A stretch of DNA of 33,576 bases from Candidatus Neomicrothrix sp. UBA2131. Its GTDB lineage: Bacteria; Actinomycetota; Acidimicrobiia; Acidimicrobiales; MedAcidi-G1. Under the pieces are notes generated by a model that saw only the letters and a list, made by a program, of their open reading frames with translations, did not search any database and was not told the origin of the DNA. Of the stretch, positions 1 to 9,365 are shown in pieces; position 1 is the first letter of the stretch; every line of letters starts with the position of its first letter. Both the position numbers and the translations under genes were made by a program. The DNA is taken from the NCBI GenBank assembly GCA_002329075.1, contig DCXR01000064.1, positions 1 through 33,576 of the forward strand. Direction: 5' to 3'.

Positions 1-3
1 GCC

Positions 4-411
4 TCAGGTACGCCGCTGGCGTCGATACAGCGTGACGCTCTGCTGGATCGGGACCAGATCGCGCCGGTACTGACGGTGGACCTCGGCCACGGCCTGGGAG
101 CCCTCGCTGCGGGCTGATTCGATCTCAGCCTGGAGTCGTGCCACCTCGGCCTCGAGTGCGAGCACCCGCTTTACGCCCTCGAGGTTGAGGCCCACGGCGG
201 TGAGGTCGGCGATGCGCTGGAGCAGGGCTATGTCGGCGTCGCTGTACCGACGGTTGCCGCCCGAGGTACGGGCCGGATCCACCAGCCCCCGACGTTCGTA
301 GATCCGCAGGGTCTGGGGATGCATCCCCGCCAACTCGGCTGCCACGGAGATCACGTAGACGGCCTGATCCGGTCGGGGGCGGTTGGTCATCGGCGTCATC
401 CTGTCCATCAT
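4..411 (-). CDS. hspR: HspR, MerR-family heat-shock repressor
   Basis: This 135-residue protein is a MerR-type DNA-binding repressor. A winged helix-turn-helix occupies about residues 18-75, with the typical LRIYERRGLV and GNRRYSDADI motifs, followed by an alanine/glutamate-rich coiled coil at about 80-110. HspR proteins bind HAIR inverted repeats and use DnaK as co-repressor, so the last gene of a dnaK-grpE-dnaJ operon is the expected place. The first ATG overlaps the dnaJ stop as ATGA, which suggests translational coupling; a second ATG follows directly, and MTPMTNRP is another possible start. The full C-terminus is present, with the stop three bases inside the window edge. I see the family and the context; autoregulation of the operon is inferred from the family. 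Confidence 0.93.
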   Translation of the reverse strand: MMDRMTPMTNRPRPDQAVYVISVAAELAGMHPQTLRIYERRGLVDPARTSGGNRRYSDADIALLQRIADLTAVGLNLEGVKRVLALEAEVARLQAEIESARSEGSQAVAEVHRQYRRDLVPIQQSVTLYRRQRRT

Positions 412-1523
412 CCTGTCAGGTCGCTCCGAAGCTCGCCACCAGCGGCACCCATCGCGTCGGCGAGTGCCTCGACTGCCGATCGCTCACCCTGAGTGGTCGA
501 CTCGGGAACGAACACCTCGACGGTCACGAGCAGGTCGCCCTTCAGTCGCTTGGTCCGCACACCCCGCCCCCGGACCCGGAAGGTCCGTCCGCTGCGCGTG
601 CCTGCGGGGACCTTGAGTGTCACCGGTTCGTCGTCGAGCGTCGGCACCGAGACCTCGGCGCCGAGCACGGCCTCGGGGTAGGTGATCGGGACGGTGAGCG
701 TGAGGTTGACCCCCCGCCGCTCGAAGAGGTCGTGCTGGGCGACGGCCACCACGACGTAGAGGTCGCCCGCAGGACCACCCTGGCCGGGTTCGCCACGGCC
801 CTTGAGTCGAATTCGCTGGTCGTCCTCCACGCCGGCCGGGATCCGGACCTTGACGCTGCGGGGTCGGCGCACGACCCCTGCCCCCCGGCAGGAACCACAC
901 GGGTCGTCGACCATCCGGCCACGCCCGCCGCATTGGCCACAGGGTCGGCTGAACGAGAACGGTCCCTGGTTCTCGGCCTGGACGCCCTGCCCACCGCAGG
1001 CTTCGCAGGTGCGCGGTCGGGTGCCTGGTCGGGCGCCGCTTCCGGAGCAGGTCATGCAGGGGACGTCGCTGACGAGGTTGATGGAGGTGGTGATGCCGTG
1101 TGCCGCATCCTCGAACGAGAGCGCCAGGCGGGTCTCGAGGTCGACACCACGACGGGCGGCATGGCCCCCACGTCCACCCATGCCTCCTCCCTGGCCGAAA
1201 AGCCCTCCGAACAGGTCTCCCAGGTCGAACTGGCCGCCCATGCCGCCCGGGCTGAACCCACCGGGCCCCCCGAAGCCGCCCATCGGGCCCATTGCCCGAA
1301 CCTCGTCGTACTCGCGGCGCTTGTCGTCGTCGCCGACCACGCCGTAGGCGGCCGAGACCTCCTTGAAGCGGGCCTCGGCGGCTGCGTCATCCGGATTGGC
1401 GTCGGGGTGCAGCTTGCGGGCGAGCTTCCGGTAGGCCTTGGTGATCTCCTTGGCGGAGGCCTCCTTGGAGACGCCGAGCGCTGCGTAGTAGTCCTTTTCG
1501 AACCACTCGCGCTGTGGTGCCAT
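408..1523 (-). CDS. dnaJ: DnaJ (Hsp40) co-chaperone
   Basis: This 371-residue type I J-protein stimulates the DnaK ATPase and delivers unfolded clients in the cytoplasm. The J domain is at about residues 11-75 with HPD at 39-41. It is followed by a long Gly/Phe/Met-rich linker, four CxxCxGxG zinc motifs (CMTCSGSG, CEACGGQG, CGQCGGRG, CGSCRGAG) and the C-terminal substrate-binding beta domains. I chose the ATG giving MAPQREWFEKDYY because the J domain begins right after it. An in-frame upstream extension would run back through the end of grpE and has no J-domain similarity. A GGGAG sequence lies about 13 bases upstream. The gene starts 34 bases after grpE and overlaps hspR by four bases. Confidence 0.96.
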   Translation of the reverse strand: MAPQREWFEKDYYAALGVSKEASAKEITKAYRKLARKLHPDANPDDAAAEARFKEVSAAYGVVGDDDKRREYDEVRAMGPMGGFGGPGGFSPGGMGGQFDLGDLFGGLFGQGGGMGGRGGHAARRGVDLETRLALSFEDAAHGITTSINLVSDVPCMTCSGSGARPGTRPRTCEACGGQGVQAENQGPFSFSRPCGQCGGRGRMVDDPCGSCRGAGVVRRPRSVKVRIPAGVEDDQRIRLKGRGEPGQGGPAGDLYVVVAVAQHDLFERRGVNLTLTVPITYPEAVLGAEVSVPTLDDEPVTLKVPAGTRSGRTFRVRGRGVRTKRLKGDLLVTVEVFVPESTTQGERSAVEALADAMGAAGGELRSDLTG

Positions 1524-1557
1524 GGCGTGTCGGTCTCCCGTCGGCTCCGGTACCCGG

Positions 1558-2084
1558 TCAGCCCCGGACCTTGACCATTGCCGGCCGCAGGATGCGCCCA
1601 TGCCAGCCGTAGCCGCGGCGCAGCACCTCGGTCACGACCTGGCTACCGGGTGTGCCTTCTCCGGTCGGTTCGTGAACGACGGCCTCGTGACAGTTCGGGT
1701 CGAAGGGGGCGTGGAGTGGGTCGATGACCTCGAGGCCGACCGGTTCGAGGGCGGTGACCAGCGCAGACCGGATCGCCTCGGCGCCGACATCGCCATGGCT
1801 GATCGCCAGGTCGCAGGCGTCGAGCACCGGGAGCAGCCGTTCAGCGACATCGCCACGGGCACGAGCGGCGACCTCCTGGTTGCGCTTGTCGGCCTGCTTG
1901 CGGAAGTTGGCGAACTCGGCGCTCACACGCTGCAGGTCGGTGAGGTAGATCTCGCGTGCGGCCTCGGCGATCTCGAGCGGGGTCGGCTCCGGGAGTTCCT
2001 CGTCACGGATCTCGTCGGCGCTGTCGTCGACCGGCGGGTCGTCCGGTTCGACGGCCTCGTCAGCCTCCCCTGCGGCGGCGTCGC

Positions 2085-2088
<4 letters not shown>
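1558..2088 (-). CDS. grpE: GrpE nucleotide exchange factor
   Basis: This 176-residue GrpE promotes ADP release from DnaK. The N-terminal 40 residues are acidic and low in complexity. A long helix follows (LQRVSAEFANFRKQADKRN, about residues 52-70), and the C-terminal beta domain carries the family pattern ending in GYGWHGRILRPAMVKV. The start is GTG and overlaps the dnaK stop as GTGA, so translation is probably coupled to dnaK. Size and position between dnaK and dnaJ are standard for actinobacteria. No anomaly was seen. Confidence 0.95.
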
Positions 2089-3905
<1,817 letters not shown>

Positions 3906-4051
3906 GAATGTGCTCCTTTTCGTCGAGAGGATGTTTCGTGCGTACCTTCGGGGCTCGGATGCCCGCCTGGTCCCGCAGCAGGGGGGCGACTGCGGACCGA
4001 CGGGCACCCTAGGGGCTGAACCCCGTGTCCCCACCAGTTGTGGGCTATATG

Positions 4052-4070
4052 CACTCTACTATCTTGAGTG
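4052..4070. promoter_or_regulatory. CIRCE-like inverted repeat, dnaK/gpmA intergenic
   Basis: CACTC (4052-4056), nine bases, then GAGTG (4066-4070): the core geometry of CIRCE, the HrcA operator (GCACTC-N9-GAGTGC). The flanks are degenerate. It overlaps the HAIR-type half-site at 4063-4069 and the probable dnaK transcription start. HrcA itself is not in this window. Confidence 0.5.
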
Positions 4071-4083
4071 GGGTTATAGCAAC
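4063..4083 (-). promoter_or_regulatory. HAIR-like operator for HspR (one perfect arm)
   Basis: The sequence CTTGAGT at 4063-4069 (ACTCAAG on the minus strand) is a perfect arm of the HAIR consensus CTTGAGT-N7-ACTCAAG. At the right spacing the second arm is GTTGCTA, matching only TTG. HspR is encoded by the last gene of the operon, which makes a HAIR site here expected. It contains the dnaK -10 candidate in its spacer. Confidence 0.5.
4073..4081 (-). promoter_or_regulatory. dnaK extended -10 promoter element
   Basis: On the minus strand TGC is followed by TATAAC (4078-4073), an extended -10 of form TGnTATAAy. No good -35 is seen at 16-18 bases. The predicted start, near 4066, falls inside the CIRCE/HAIR-like repeats, so a bound repressor would block it. 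The leader would be about 160 bases. Confidence 0.45.
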
Positions 4084-4127
4084 TTCTGAGGGGTGCTTTT
4101 CCCGGGAATCTCTGGTGAAATGCAGGT

Positions 4128-4874
4128 ATGCCCACACTCATCCTCCTCCGCCACGGCCAGTCCGAGTGGAACGCCAGCAACCAGTTCACGGGTTGGGTCG
4201 ACTGTGGCCTCACCGACCAGGGCATCGCAGAAGCAGTGGCCGGCGGGGTCCTGCTGGCCGAGGCCGGAATCCTCCCCGACGTCGTCCACACCTCGGTCCT
4301 GGACCGGGCCATCCACTCCGCCGAACTGGCCCTGCGCGTGATGGACCGGTCGTGGATCCCGGTGCACCGGTCCTGGCGCCTCAACGAAAGGCACTACGGC
4401 GACCTGACCGGACTCGACAAGGCCGCCACCCGCGAGAAGTTCGGCGACGAACAACTCCACGCCTGGCGCCGCAGCTACGACACCCCTCCCCCGCCGGTCG
4501 CAGACGACAACCCGCACAACCCCAACGACGACCCCCGCTACGCCGACCTCGACGAAGTGCCCCGCACCGAGTGCCTGGCCGACGTGGTCGAACGCCTGGG
4601 CCCGTGGTGGACCGATTCAGCGGTCCCCGACCTGAACGCCGGCCGCACCGTGCTCGTCGCCGCCCACGGCAACAGCCTGCGGGCACTCTGCAAGCTCCTG
4701 GATGGCATCAGCGACGACGACATCGCCGACCTCAACCTGCCGACCGGCACGCCCCTCGTGTACGAACTCTGTGACGGCCTGCGCCCCGTCGAGGCCAAGC
4801 CCGTCCTCGAGCGCTCACTCGACCCCGAGGCCGCACGCGCCGCCGCCGAGGCGGTCGCCCGACAGGCAGGCTGA
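4128..4874 (+). CDS. gpmA: 2,3-bisphosphoglycerate-dependent phosphoglycerate mutase
   Basis: This 248-residue protein interconverts 3- and 2-phosphoglycerate in glycolysis and gluconeogenesis. The phosphohistidine motif RHGQSEWN is at residues 8-15 (H9), the NERHYG motif with the catalytic acid E87 at 86-91, and the second histidine in AAHGNSLRAL at H180. The length of about 250 and the insert around residues 119-145 fit the cofactor-dependent GpmA type rather than a generic histidine phosphatase. The gene is divergent from dnaK across about 220 bases, so the heat-shock repeats might also affect its promoter. The ribosome-binding site is weak (an AGG close to the ATG). It converges on amt with 40 bases between stops. 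Confidence 0.95.
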   Translation: MPTLILLRHGQSEWNASNQFTGWVDCGLTDQGIAEAVAGGVLLAEAGILPDVVHTSVLDRAIHSAELALRVMDRSWIPVHRSWRLNERHYGDLTGLDKAATREKFGDEQLHAWRRSYDTPPPPVADDNPHNPNDDPRYADLDEVPRTECLADVVERLGPWWTDSAVPDLNAGRTVLVAAHGNSLRALCKLLDGISDDDIADLNLPTGTPLVYELCDGLRPVEAKPVLERSLDPEAARAAAEAVARQAG

Positions 4875-4914
4875 CCACCCCGGCGGGGGCTCCCTGCGAA
4901 GGGGGGATTCTGAC

Positions 4915-6366
4915 CTAGCCGACAGTCACCGTCTCGGCGCCATAGCCGGGCGAGCCGTGCTCAGCCACATCGAGGCCGGCCCGCTCCTCCTCCTCGGAGA
5001 CCCGCAGCCCGACGGTCGACTTGATGACCTTGAACAGGATGGCCGAGGTTCCCAGCACCCACGCGGCGATCACGACCACGCCGATGGCCTGGGCGATGAG
5101 CTGGTCGAAGCCACCGCCGTAGAACAGCCCAGCCTCGCCCCGGCCGAGGAAGGCGTCGTCGTGGCGGGCGAACAGGCCCACGGCCAACGTGCCCCACACG
5201 CCGCATACCCCGTGCACCGACACAGCGCCCACCGGATCGTCAACGCCCTTCTTCTCGATGAACAGCACCGAGTAGACCACGATCACGCCACCGATGAACC
5301 CGGTGATCACCGCTCCGGTGAAGTTGAGGGCACCGGTCCCTGCGGTGATCGAGACCAAGCCGGCCAGGGCACCGTTGCCGGCCATGCCTACGTCGACGGC
5401 GCCGGTCTTCTTCCAGATGAGGGCACCGGCTCCGATGACCCCGGACGAAGCGGCCAGCAGGGTGGTCATGATGCAGTGGGCCACCCACTCGTCCATGGCC
5501 AACTCCGACCCGGCGTTGAAGCCGAACCAGCCGAACCACAGGATGAACACGCCGACGACGACGAAGCCGACGTTGTGGCCGGGCAGGGCCCGGGGGGTGC
5601 CGTCGGGGCCGAACTTGCCGAGGCGGGGTCCGAGGAACACAGCGCCCATCAGGGCCGCCCACCCGCCGGCACTGTGCACGATGCTGGATCCGGCGAAGTC
5701 ACTGAACCGGGCATCGCCGATCTGGAGGTCGGAGAGTATGCCGTCGCCGTTCCAGAACATGTGGACGACCACCGGGTAGATGAAGCCGGTCATGACGGCC
5801 GAGAAGATGAGGTAGGCGGAGAACTTGGTGCGCTCGGCCATGGCCCCCGAGGCGATGGTCACCGCGGTGGCGGCGAACACGACCTGGAAGAAGAAGAACG
5901 ACGGGGTGGCCAGCACGTCGCCATCGCCGGCGAACGACTCGGACATGCCCGACAGGAAGAACCCGTCGCTGCCGATGAGGCTGCCGCTGCTCGAACCGAA
6001 GGCGAACCCGAAGCCCAAGGCCCAGAAAGCCAGGGCACCGATCGCCATGTCGGCCAGGTTCTTGGCCATGATGTTGCCGATGTTCTTGGCCCGGGTCATG
6101 CCCGCCTCGACGAGAGCGAACCCGGCCTGCATCAGGAACACGAGGCAACCGGCGACGATGAGCCACAGGCTGGCCAGCAGGGCGGTGTTCATCTCCGCCG
6201 GGGTCAGTTGCTGGGCCGCCGCCGGCGCAGCAGTGATCAGGATGGCGCCAACGACGCCGAACAGGCCGAAGCCGAACTTGCGGCCCCTACTCCTCGTCCG
6301 GCGTGCCTCCCAACTTCGGGACAGACCCCTGGACAGGGAACGGGCTTCGGTACGGATACAGGTCAC
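4915..6366 (-). CDS. amt: Ammonium transporter, Amt family
   Basis: This 483-residue inner-membrane protein conducts ammonium/ammonia. After a cleavable-looking signal segment (GLFGVVGAILITAAPAAAQQ region, about residues 34-53) come about eleven membrane helices. The Amt signature DFAGSSIVHSAGGWAALMG holds the first pore histidine, and HGVCGVWGTLAVGLF holds the second. The C-terminal cytosolic tail, with EEEERAGLDVAEHG, is the part that normally contacts GlnK. The start is GTG, fixed by AAGGAGG at 6372-6378 five bases upstream. No glnK gene follows. The divergent regulator gene and the GlnR-like half-sites upstream suggest nitrogen control. Confidence 0.95.
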   Translation of the reverse strand: MTCIRTEARSLSRGLSRSWEARRTRSRGRKFGFGLFGVVGAILITAAPAAAQQLTPAEMNTALLASLWLIVAGCLVFLMQAGFALVEAGMTRAKNIGNIMAKNLADMAIGALAFWALGFGFAFGSSSGSLIGSDGFFLSGMSESFAGDGDVLATPSFFFFQVVFAATAVTIASGAMAERTKFSAYLIFSAVMTGFIYPVVVHMFWNGDGILSDLQIGDARFSDFAGSSIVHSAGGWAALMGAVFLGPRLGKFGPDGTPRALPGHNVGFVVVGVFILWFGWFGFNAGSELAMDEWVAHCIMTTLLAASSGVIGAGALIWKKTGAVDVGMAGNGALAGLVSITAGTGALNFTGAVITGFIGGVIVVYSVLFIEKKGVDDPVGAVSVHGVCGVWGTLAVGLFARHDDAFLGRGEAGLFYGGGFDQLIAQAIGVVVIAAWVLGTSAILFKVIKSTVGLRVSEEEERAGLDVAEHGSPGYGAETVTVG

Positions 6367-6385
6367 GATGACCTCCTTCGGTTTG

Positions 6386-6405
6386 CTGGTGGATCTCCAC
6401 CGGCG
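6386..6405. promoter_or_regulatory. Hairpin in the amt leader
   Basis: GGTGGA-TC-TCCACC, extended by a T-G and two GC pairs to about nine pairs with a two-base loop, lies just upstream of the amt ribosome-binding site. It could be an operator, an mRNA structure or a remnant of an attenuator. There is no T run, so it is not a standard terminator. Confidence 0.3.
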
Positions 6406-6421
6406 AACGTACGGAGACCCG

Positions 6422-6476
6422 GTTACGCCACCGTTCGGTCAGCGTGACGCCTTGTGGTCGGTTTCCTGACGGGAAC
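6422..6476. promoter_or_regulatory. GlnR-like half-site array upstream of amt
   Basis: On the plus strand GTTAC (6422-6426), six bases, GTTCG (6433-6437), six bases, GTGAC (6444-6448) gives three half-sites on an exact 11-base period. A further pair, GTTTC-N6-GGAAC, lies at 6461-6476. The reverse complement matches the actinobacterial GlnR pattern GTnAC-N6-GnAAC with one mismatch per imperfect half. It lies 56-110 bases upstream of the amt start. Confidence 0.5.
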
Positions 6477-6515
6477 CTGACGGTCGACAGCGGGTCACGA
6501 CCAGGCCACCCGACC

Positions 6516-6532
6516 GTTGACGGGTGGTTCAC
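6516..6532 (+). promoter_or_regulatory. GTTGAC/GTTCAC direct repeat upstream of the regulator gene
   Basis: GTTGAC (6516-6521) and GTTCAC (6527-6532) repeat with an 11-base period, one helical turn, as is usual for OmpR-family binding sites. It is about 75-90 bases before the regulator's ATG and could serve autoregulation. Confidence 0.3.
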
Positions 6533-6606
6533 GGAGGCGAAACGCACCCGAAACAGGGCATCCGTACGTTGCACACATGCATCCGGAAGACAAAGGGGAC
6601 ATCGCC

Positions 6607-7089
6607 ATGGTCCGGTGGCCGGCCGAGGTCGATCGTCTCGACCGCCTGCGGGCCGCCGGAACCCCCCGCCTGGTGCTGGTGGCGCCCCATGCCCCGCCGT
6701 TCACCGTGACCGATGCGCTCGAAGACTGGGTACGGATGCCTGCCGACGAGGGCGACGTCCGGGCCCGAGCCCGCTGCCTCATCGAACGCTGCGACAACGA
6801 CGTGGCCCACGAACCTGAACTGGCCGACGACCGGGTCCTGCGGTTCGGACGCTGGTGGACGACACTCACCCCCGTCGAGGCCCGCCTGGCCGGTCTGTTG
6901 TCCGACCGCTTCGGCCACGTCGTTCCCCGAGCCGACCTGGCGAGGGTCGGATGGCCCGCCGGGCTCCCCAGCCGAAACAGCCTCGACGTACAGCTCGGCC
7001 GCCTTCGCCGACGCATCGACGGATCCGGCCTGGTGTTGCGAACCGTGCGCTCCCGGGGCTGCATGCTCGCCGCCCGACCCGCTGCCTGA
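6607..7089 (+). CDS. OmpR-type winged-helix regulator, probable nitrogen regulator
   Basis: This protein of about 160 residues has two parts. Residues 9-61 look like a shrunken, degenerate receiver (RLVLVAPHAPPFTV, LEDWVRMPADEGDVRAR) with no phosphorylation site that I can identify. Residues 76-157 are a clear OmpR/PhoB winged helix (LTPVEARLAGLL, VVPRADLARVGWP, SRNSLDVQLGRLRRRI, LRTVRSRGCML). I chose ATG 6607 because AGGGG lies about eight bases upstream; ATG 6577 and TTG 6517 are alternatives. GlnR of actinobacteria has the same overall plan with an atypical receiver, but this protein is shorter. Its divergence from amt supports a role in ammonium control; that is inference. Confidence 0.75.
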   Translation: MVRWPAEVDRLDRLRAAGTPRLVLVAPHAPPFTVTDALEDWVRMPADEGDVRARARCLIERCDNDVAHEPELADDRVLRFGRWWTTLTPVEARLAGLLSDRFGHVVPRADLARVGWPAGLPSRNSLDVQLGRLRRRIDGSGLVLRTVRSRGCMLAARPAA

Positions 7090-7127
7090 GCGACCTCCCG
7101 AAAGCCCACCGCCGCGGACGCCGGGGC

Positions 7128-7133
7128 TATCCT
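7128..7133 (+). promoter_or_regulatory. -10 box (TATCCT), near-leaderless start
   Basis: This TAnnnT box ends nine bases before the ATG of the EtfD-like gene, which has no Shine-Dalgarno. A transcript would start only a few bases before the ATG. Confidence 0.4.
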
Positions 7134-7142
7134 CCGGCCACC

Positions 7143-9365
7143 ATGGACCAGCGCAAGTTCGAGCCCCACCACGCCGCCATCGGGCTCGGCATCCTCGTCG
7201 CCCTCTTCACCGCCGCCTCGGGCATCGCCGCCACGGTCAACGGCTGGCACGACGACTCCGAAATCACCCGCGAGGTCTTCGGGAACATCCCCGACGCCCT
7301 GAAGGTGACCTTCTACACGGTCATTCCCGTGCTGATCGTCTACGGCGCCGTCCTGTTCGCCAACCGCATGAAGAACTGGGAGCGCGGCGCCCCCGACAAC
7401 CGGTCCACCAACGCCCACAACGCCAAGCGCCGCTTCAGCGACTTCCGGGCCGGCGTCTACATGCAGACACTGCTGCGCGAACCGGCCGCCGGCCTCATGC
7501 ACTCCCTCATCTACTTCCCGTTCCTGATCCTGCTGGCGGTCACCACCGTCCTCGAGGTCAACCACCAGGTCCCCGAGGCCCTCAAGTTCCTGCACGGCGA
7601 CGTCTACCGGGCCTACACGCTGGTCGGCGACATCGCCGGCGTGCTGTTCCTGGTCGGCGTGGCCTGGGCGCTACTGCGCCGCTTCGGCCCGCGCCGGTTC
7701 CGGCCCTACCGCATCCGCATCAAGACCAGGCCCGAACACGCCGCCGGCCTCGTCGTGTTCGCCACCATCGGCATCACCGGCTTCGGCGCCGAGGCGTTCC
7801 GCATCGCCGCCACCGCCGCCGACCACGGTGGCGAGTTCCCGTCGGCCGAAACCTGGTCGATCATCGGCTACCCGCTGGCGCAGGCCGTCGACTCGATCGG
7901 CTTCTTCGCCGACTCGGTCCACGGCTGGCACCAGGCCTGGTGGATCGTCCACGTGCTGGCATTCATGGCCTTCCTGGCGCTGCTGCCGATCACGATGCTG
8001 CGCCACATGTTCACGTCGCCGCTGAACATGTACCTGCGCGACCGCGACCGGCCCAAGGGCGCCATGAAGCCGCTACCCAACCTCATGGAGACCGAGCTCG
8101 AGAGCTTCGGGGTCTCCACCATCGAGGAGTTCACCTGGAAGCAGCTGCTCGACACGGATTCGTGCACCATGTGCGGCCGCTGCACCGCCGTCTGCCCGGC
8201 ACACGCCACCGGCAAGCCGCTCGACCCCCGCGAGATCGTGCTCAAGACCGGCGAGGTCATGGCCGCCACCGGCACCCCGGTCGTGTCGCCCCCGATCGGC
8301 ACCGACGCCGAGCTGACCGTGCCCGCCAACTGGATGTTCGACCGCATCACCTCCGAGGAACTGTGGGCCTGCACCAGTTGTCGGGCCTGCGACGAGAACT
8401 GTCCGGTCAACATCGAGATCCTCGACAAGATCCTCGACATGCGGCGCTACCTGTCGCTCATGGAGTCCGACTTCCCGACGGAACTGGGTGCCGCCTACCG
8501 GTCGATGGAGAATTCGGGCAACCCGTGGGGCCTCTCGCAGAGCGACCGCACCGAATGGGTCGGCGACCTCGAGGGCATCGAGGTCATCGGCGGCGGCGAC
8601 CCGTTCGAGGCCGAGTACCTCTACTGGGTGGGCTGCGCCGGATCGTTCGACGACAAGAACAAGAAGGTGTCGCGGGCCATGGCCCAACTCATGCAACGTG
8701 CCGGCGTGTCGTTCTCGATCCTCGGCCCGTCCGAGATGTGCACCGGCGACCCGGCCCGCCGCTCCGGCAACGAGTACATCTTCCAGATGCTGGCCATGCA
8801 GAATGTCGAGACCCTCAACGGCATGGGCGTCAGGAAGATCGTCACCCAGTGCCCCCACTGCTTCAACACCCTCGCCAACGAGTACCCGCAGATGGGCGGC
8901 CACTACGAGGTCGTCCACCACAGCCAACTGCTCGAATGGCTCGTCGAGCAGGGGAGGCTCGACCTGTCCGAGGCCCGCCTCGACGAGCGGCTCGTCTACC
9001 ACGACTCCTGCTACCTGGGTCGCCACAACGACGTCTACCTGGCACCCCGCCGGGTGGTCGGCAGCATCGGCGGCATCAAGCTGGTCGAGGCCGAGCGCAG
9101 CGGCACCAAGGGCATGTGCTGCGGTGCCGGCGGTGGCCGCATGTGGATGGAGGAGGACATCGGCAAGAACATCAACGTCGATCGCTCCCAGGAACTGCTG
9201 GCCACCGGCGCCACCCGGATCGCCACGGCCTGCCCGTTCTGCTACGTGATGATCGACGACGGCGTGAAGGGCGAGGGCATCGAGGAATCAGAGGTGAAGG
9301 TGGGCGACATCGCCCTCCACGTGCTCGACGCACTCCAGAACGGCGAGGCGGCCCAGTCCGGCTAG
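7143..9365 (+). CDS. EtfD-like membrane Fe-S oxidoreductase (ETF:menaquinone oxidoreductase type)
   Basis: This 740-residue protein has the NarI-like cytochrome b membrane domain first (about six helices, residues 10-305). Two [4Fe-4S] motifs follow (CTMCGRCTAVCP from C341, CTSCRACDENCP from C410). Two CCG domains of the heterodisulfide-reductase subunit B type come last (CPHCFNTL and CCGAGGGRMW with CPFCYVM). This order matches mycobacterial EtfD and the ETF:menaquinone oxidoreductases, which pass electrons from acyl-CoA dehydrogenases through ETF to menaquinone. I take ATG 7143 (MDQRKFEPHH); an in-frame extension upstream would overlap the regulator gene. No etfAB or acyl-CoA dehydrogenase gene is nearby. 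Its TAG stop shares the palindrome CTAG with the stop of the convergent gene. Confidence 0.85.
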   Translation: MDQRKFEPHHAAIGLGILVALFTAASGIAATVNGWHDDSEITREVFGNIPDALKVTFYTVIPVLIVYGAVLFANRMKNWERGAPDNRSTNAHNAKRRFSDFRAGVYMQTLLREPAAGLMHSLIYFPFLILLAVTTVLEVNHQVPEALKFLHGDVYRAYTLVGDIAGVLFLVGVAWALLRRFGPRRFRPYRIRIKTRPEHAAGLVVFATIGITGFGAEAFRIAATAADHGGEFPSAETWSIIGYPLAQAVDSIGFFADSVHGWHQAWWIVHVLAFMAFLALLPITMLRHMFTSPLNMYLRDRDRPKGAMKPLPNLMETELESFGVSTIEEFTWKQLLDTDSCTMCGRCTAVCPAHATGKPLDPREIVLKTGEVMAATGTPVVSPPIGTDAELTVPANWMFDRITSEELWACTSCRACDENCPVNIEILDKILDMRRYLSLMESDFPTELGAAYRSMENSGNPWGLSQSDRTEWVGDLEGIEVIGGGDPFEAEYLYWVGCAGSFDDKNKKVSRAMAQLMQRAGVSFSILGPSEMCTGDPARRSGNEYIFQMLAMQNVETLNGMGVRKIVTQCPHCFNTLANEYPQMGGHYEVVHHSQLLEWLVEQGRLDLSEARLDERLVYHDSCYLGRHNDVYLAPRRVVGSIGGIKLVEAERSGTKGMCCGAGGGRMWMEEDIGKNINVDRSQELLATGATRIATACPFCYVMIDDGVKGEGIEESEVKVGDIALHVLDALQNGEAAQSG

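Noticed and set aside
4875..4914. Terminator between gpmA and amt (CCCC-GGC-GGGG and CTCCC/GGGGG pairings)
   Set aside because: Stems are short, loops poor and no T run; not convincing.
4702..6447. Plus-strand open frame of 581 codons across gpmA and opposite amt
   Set aside because: It is a shadow of two well supported genes, His/Gly/Glu-rich with no recognisable domain.
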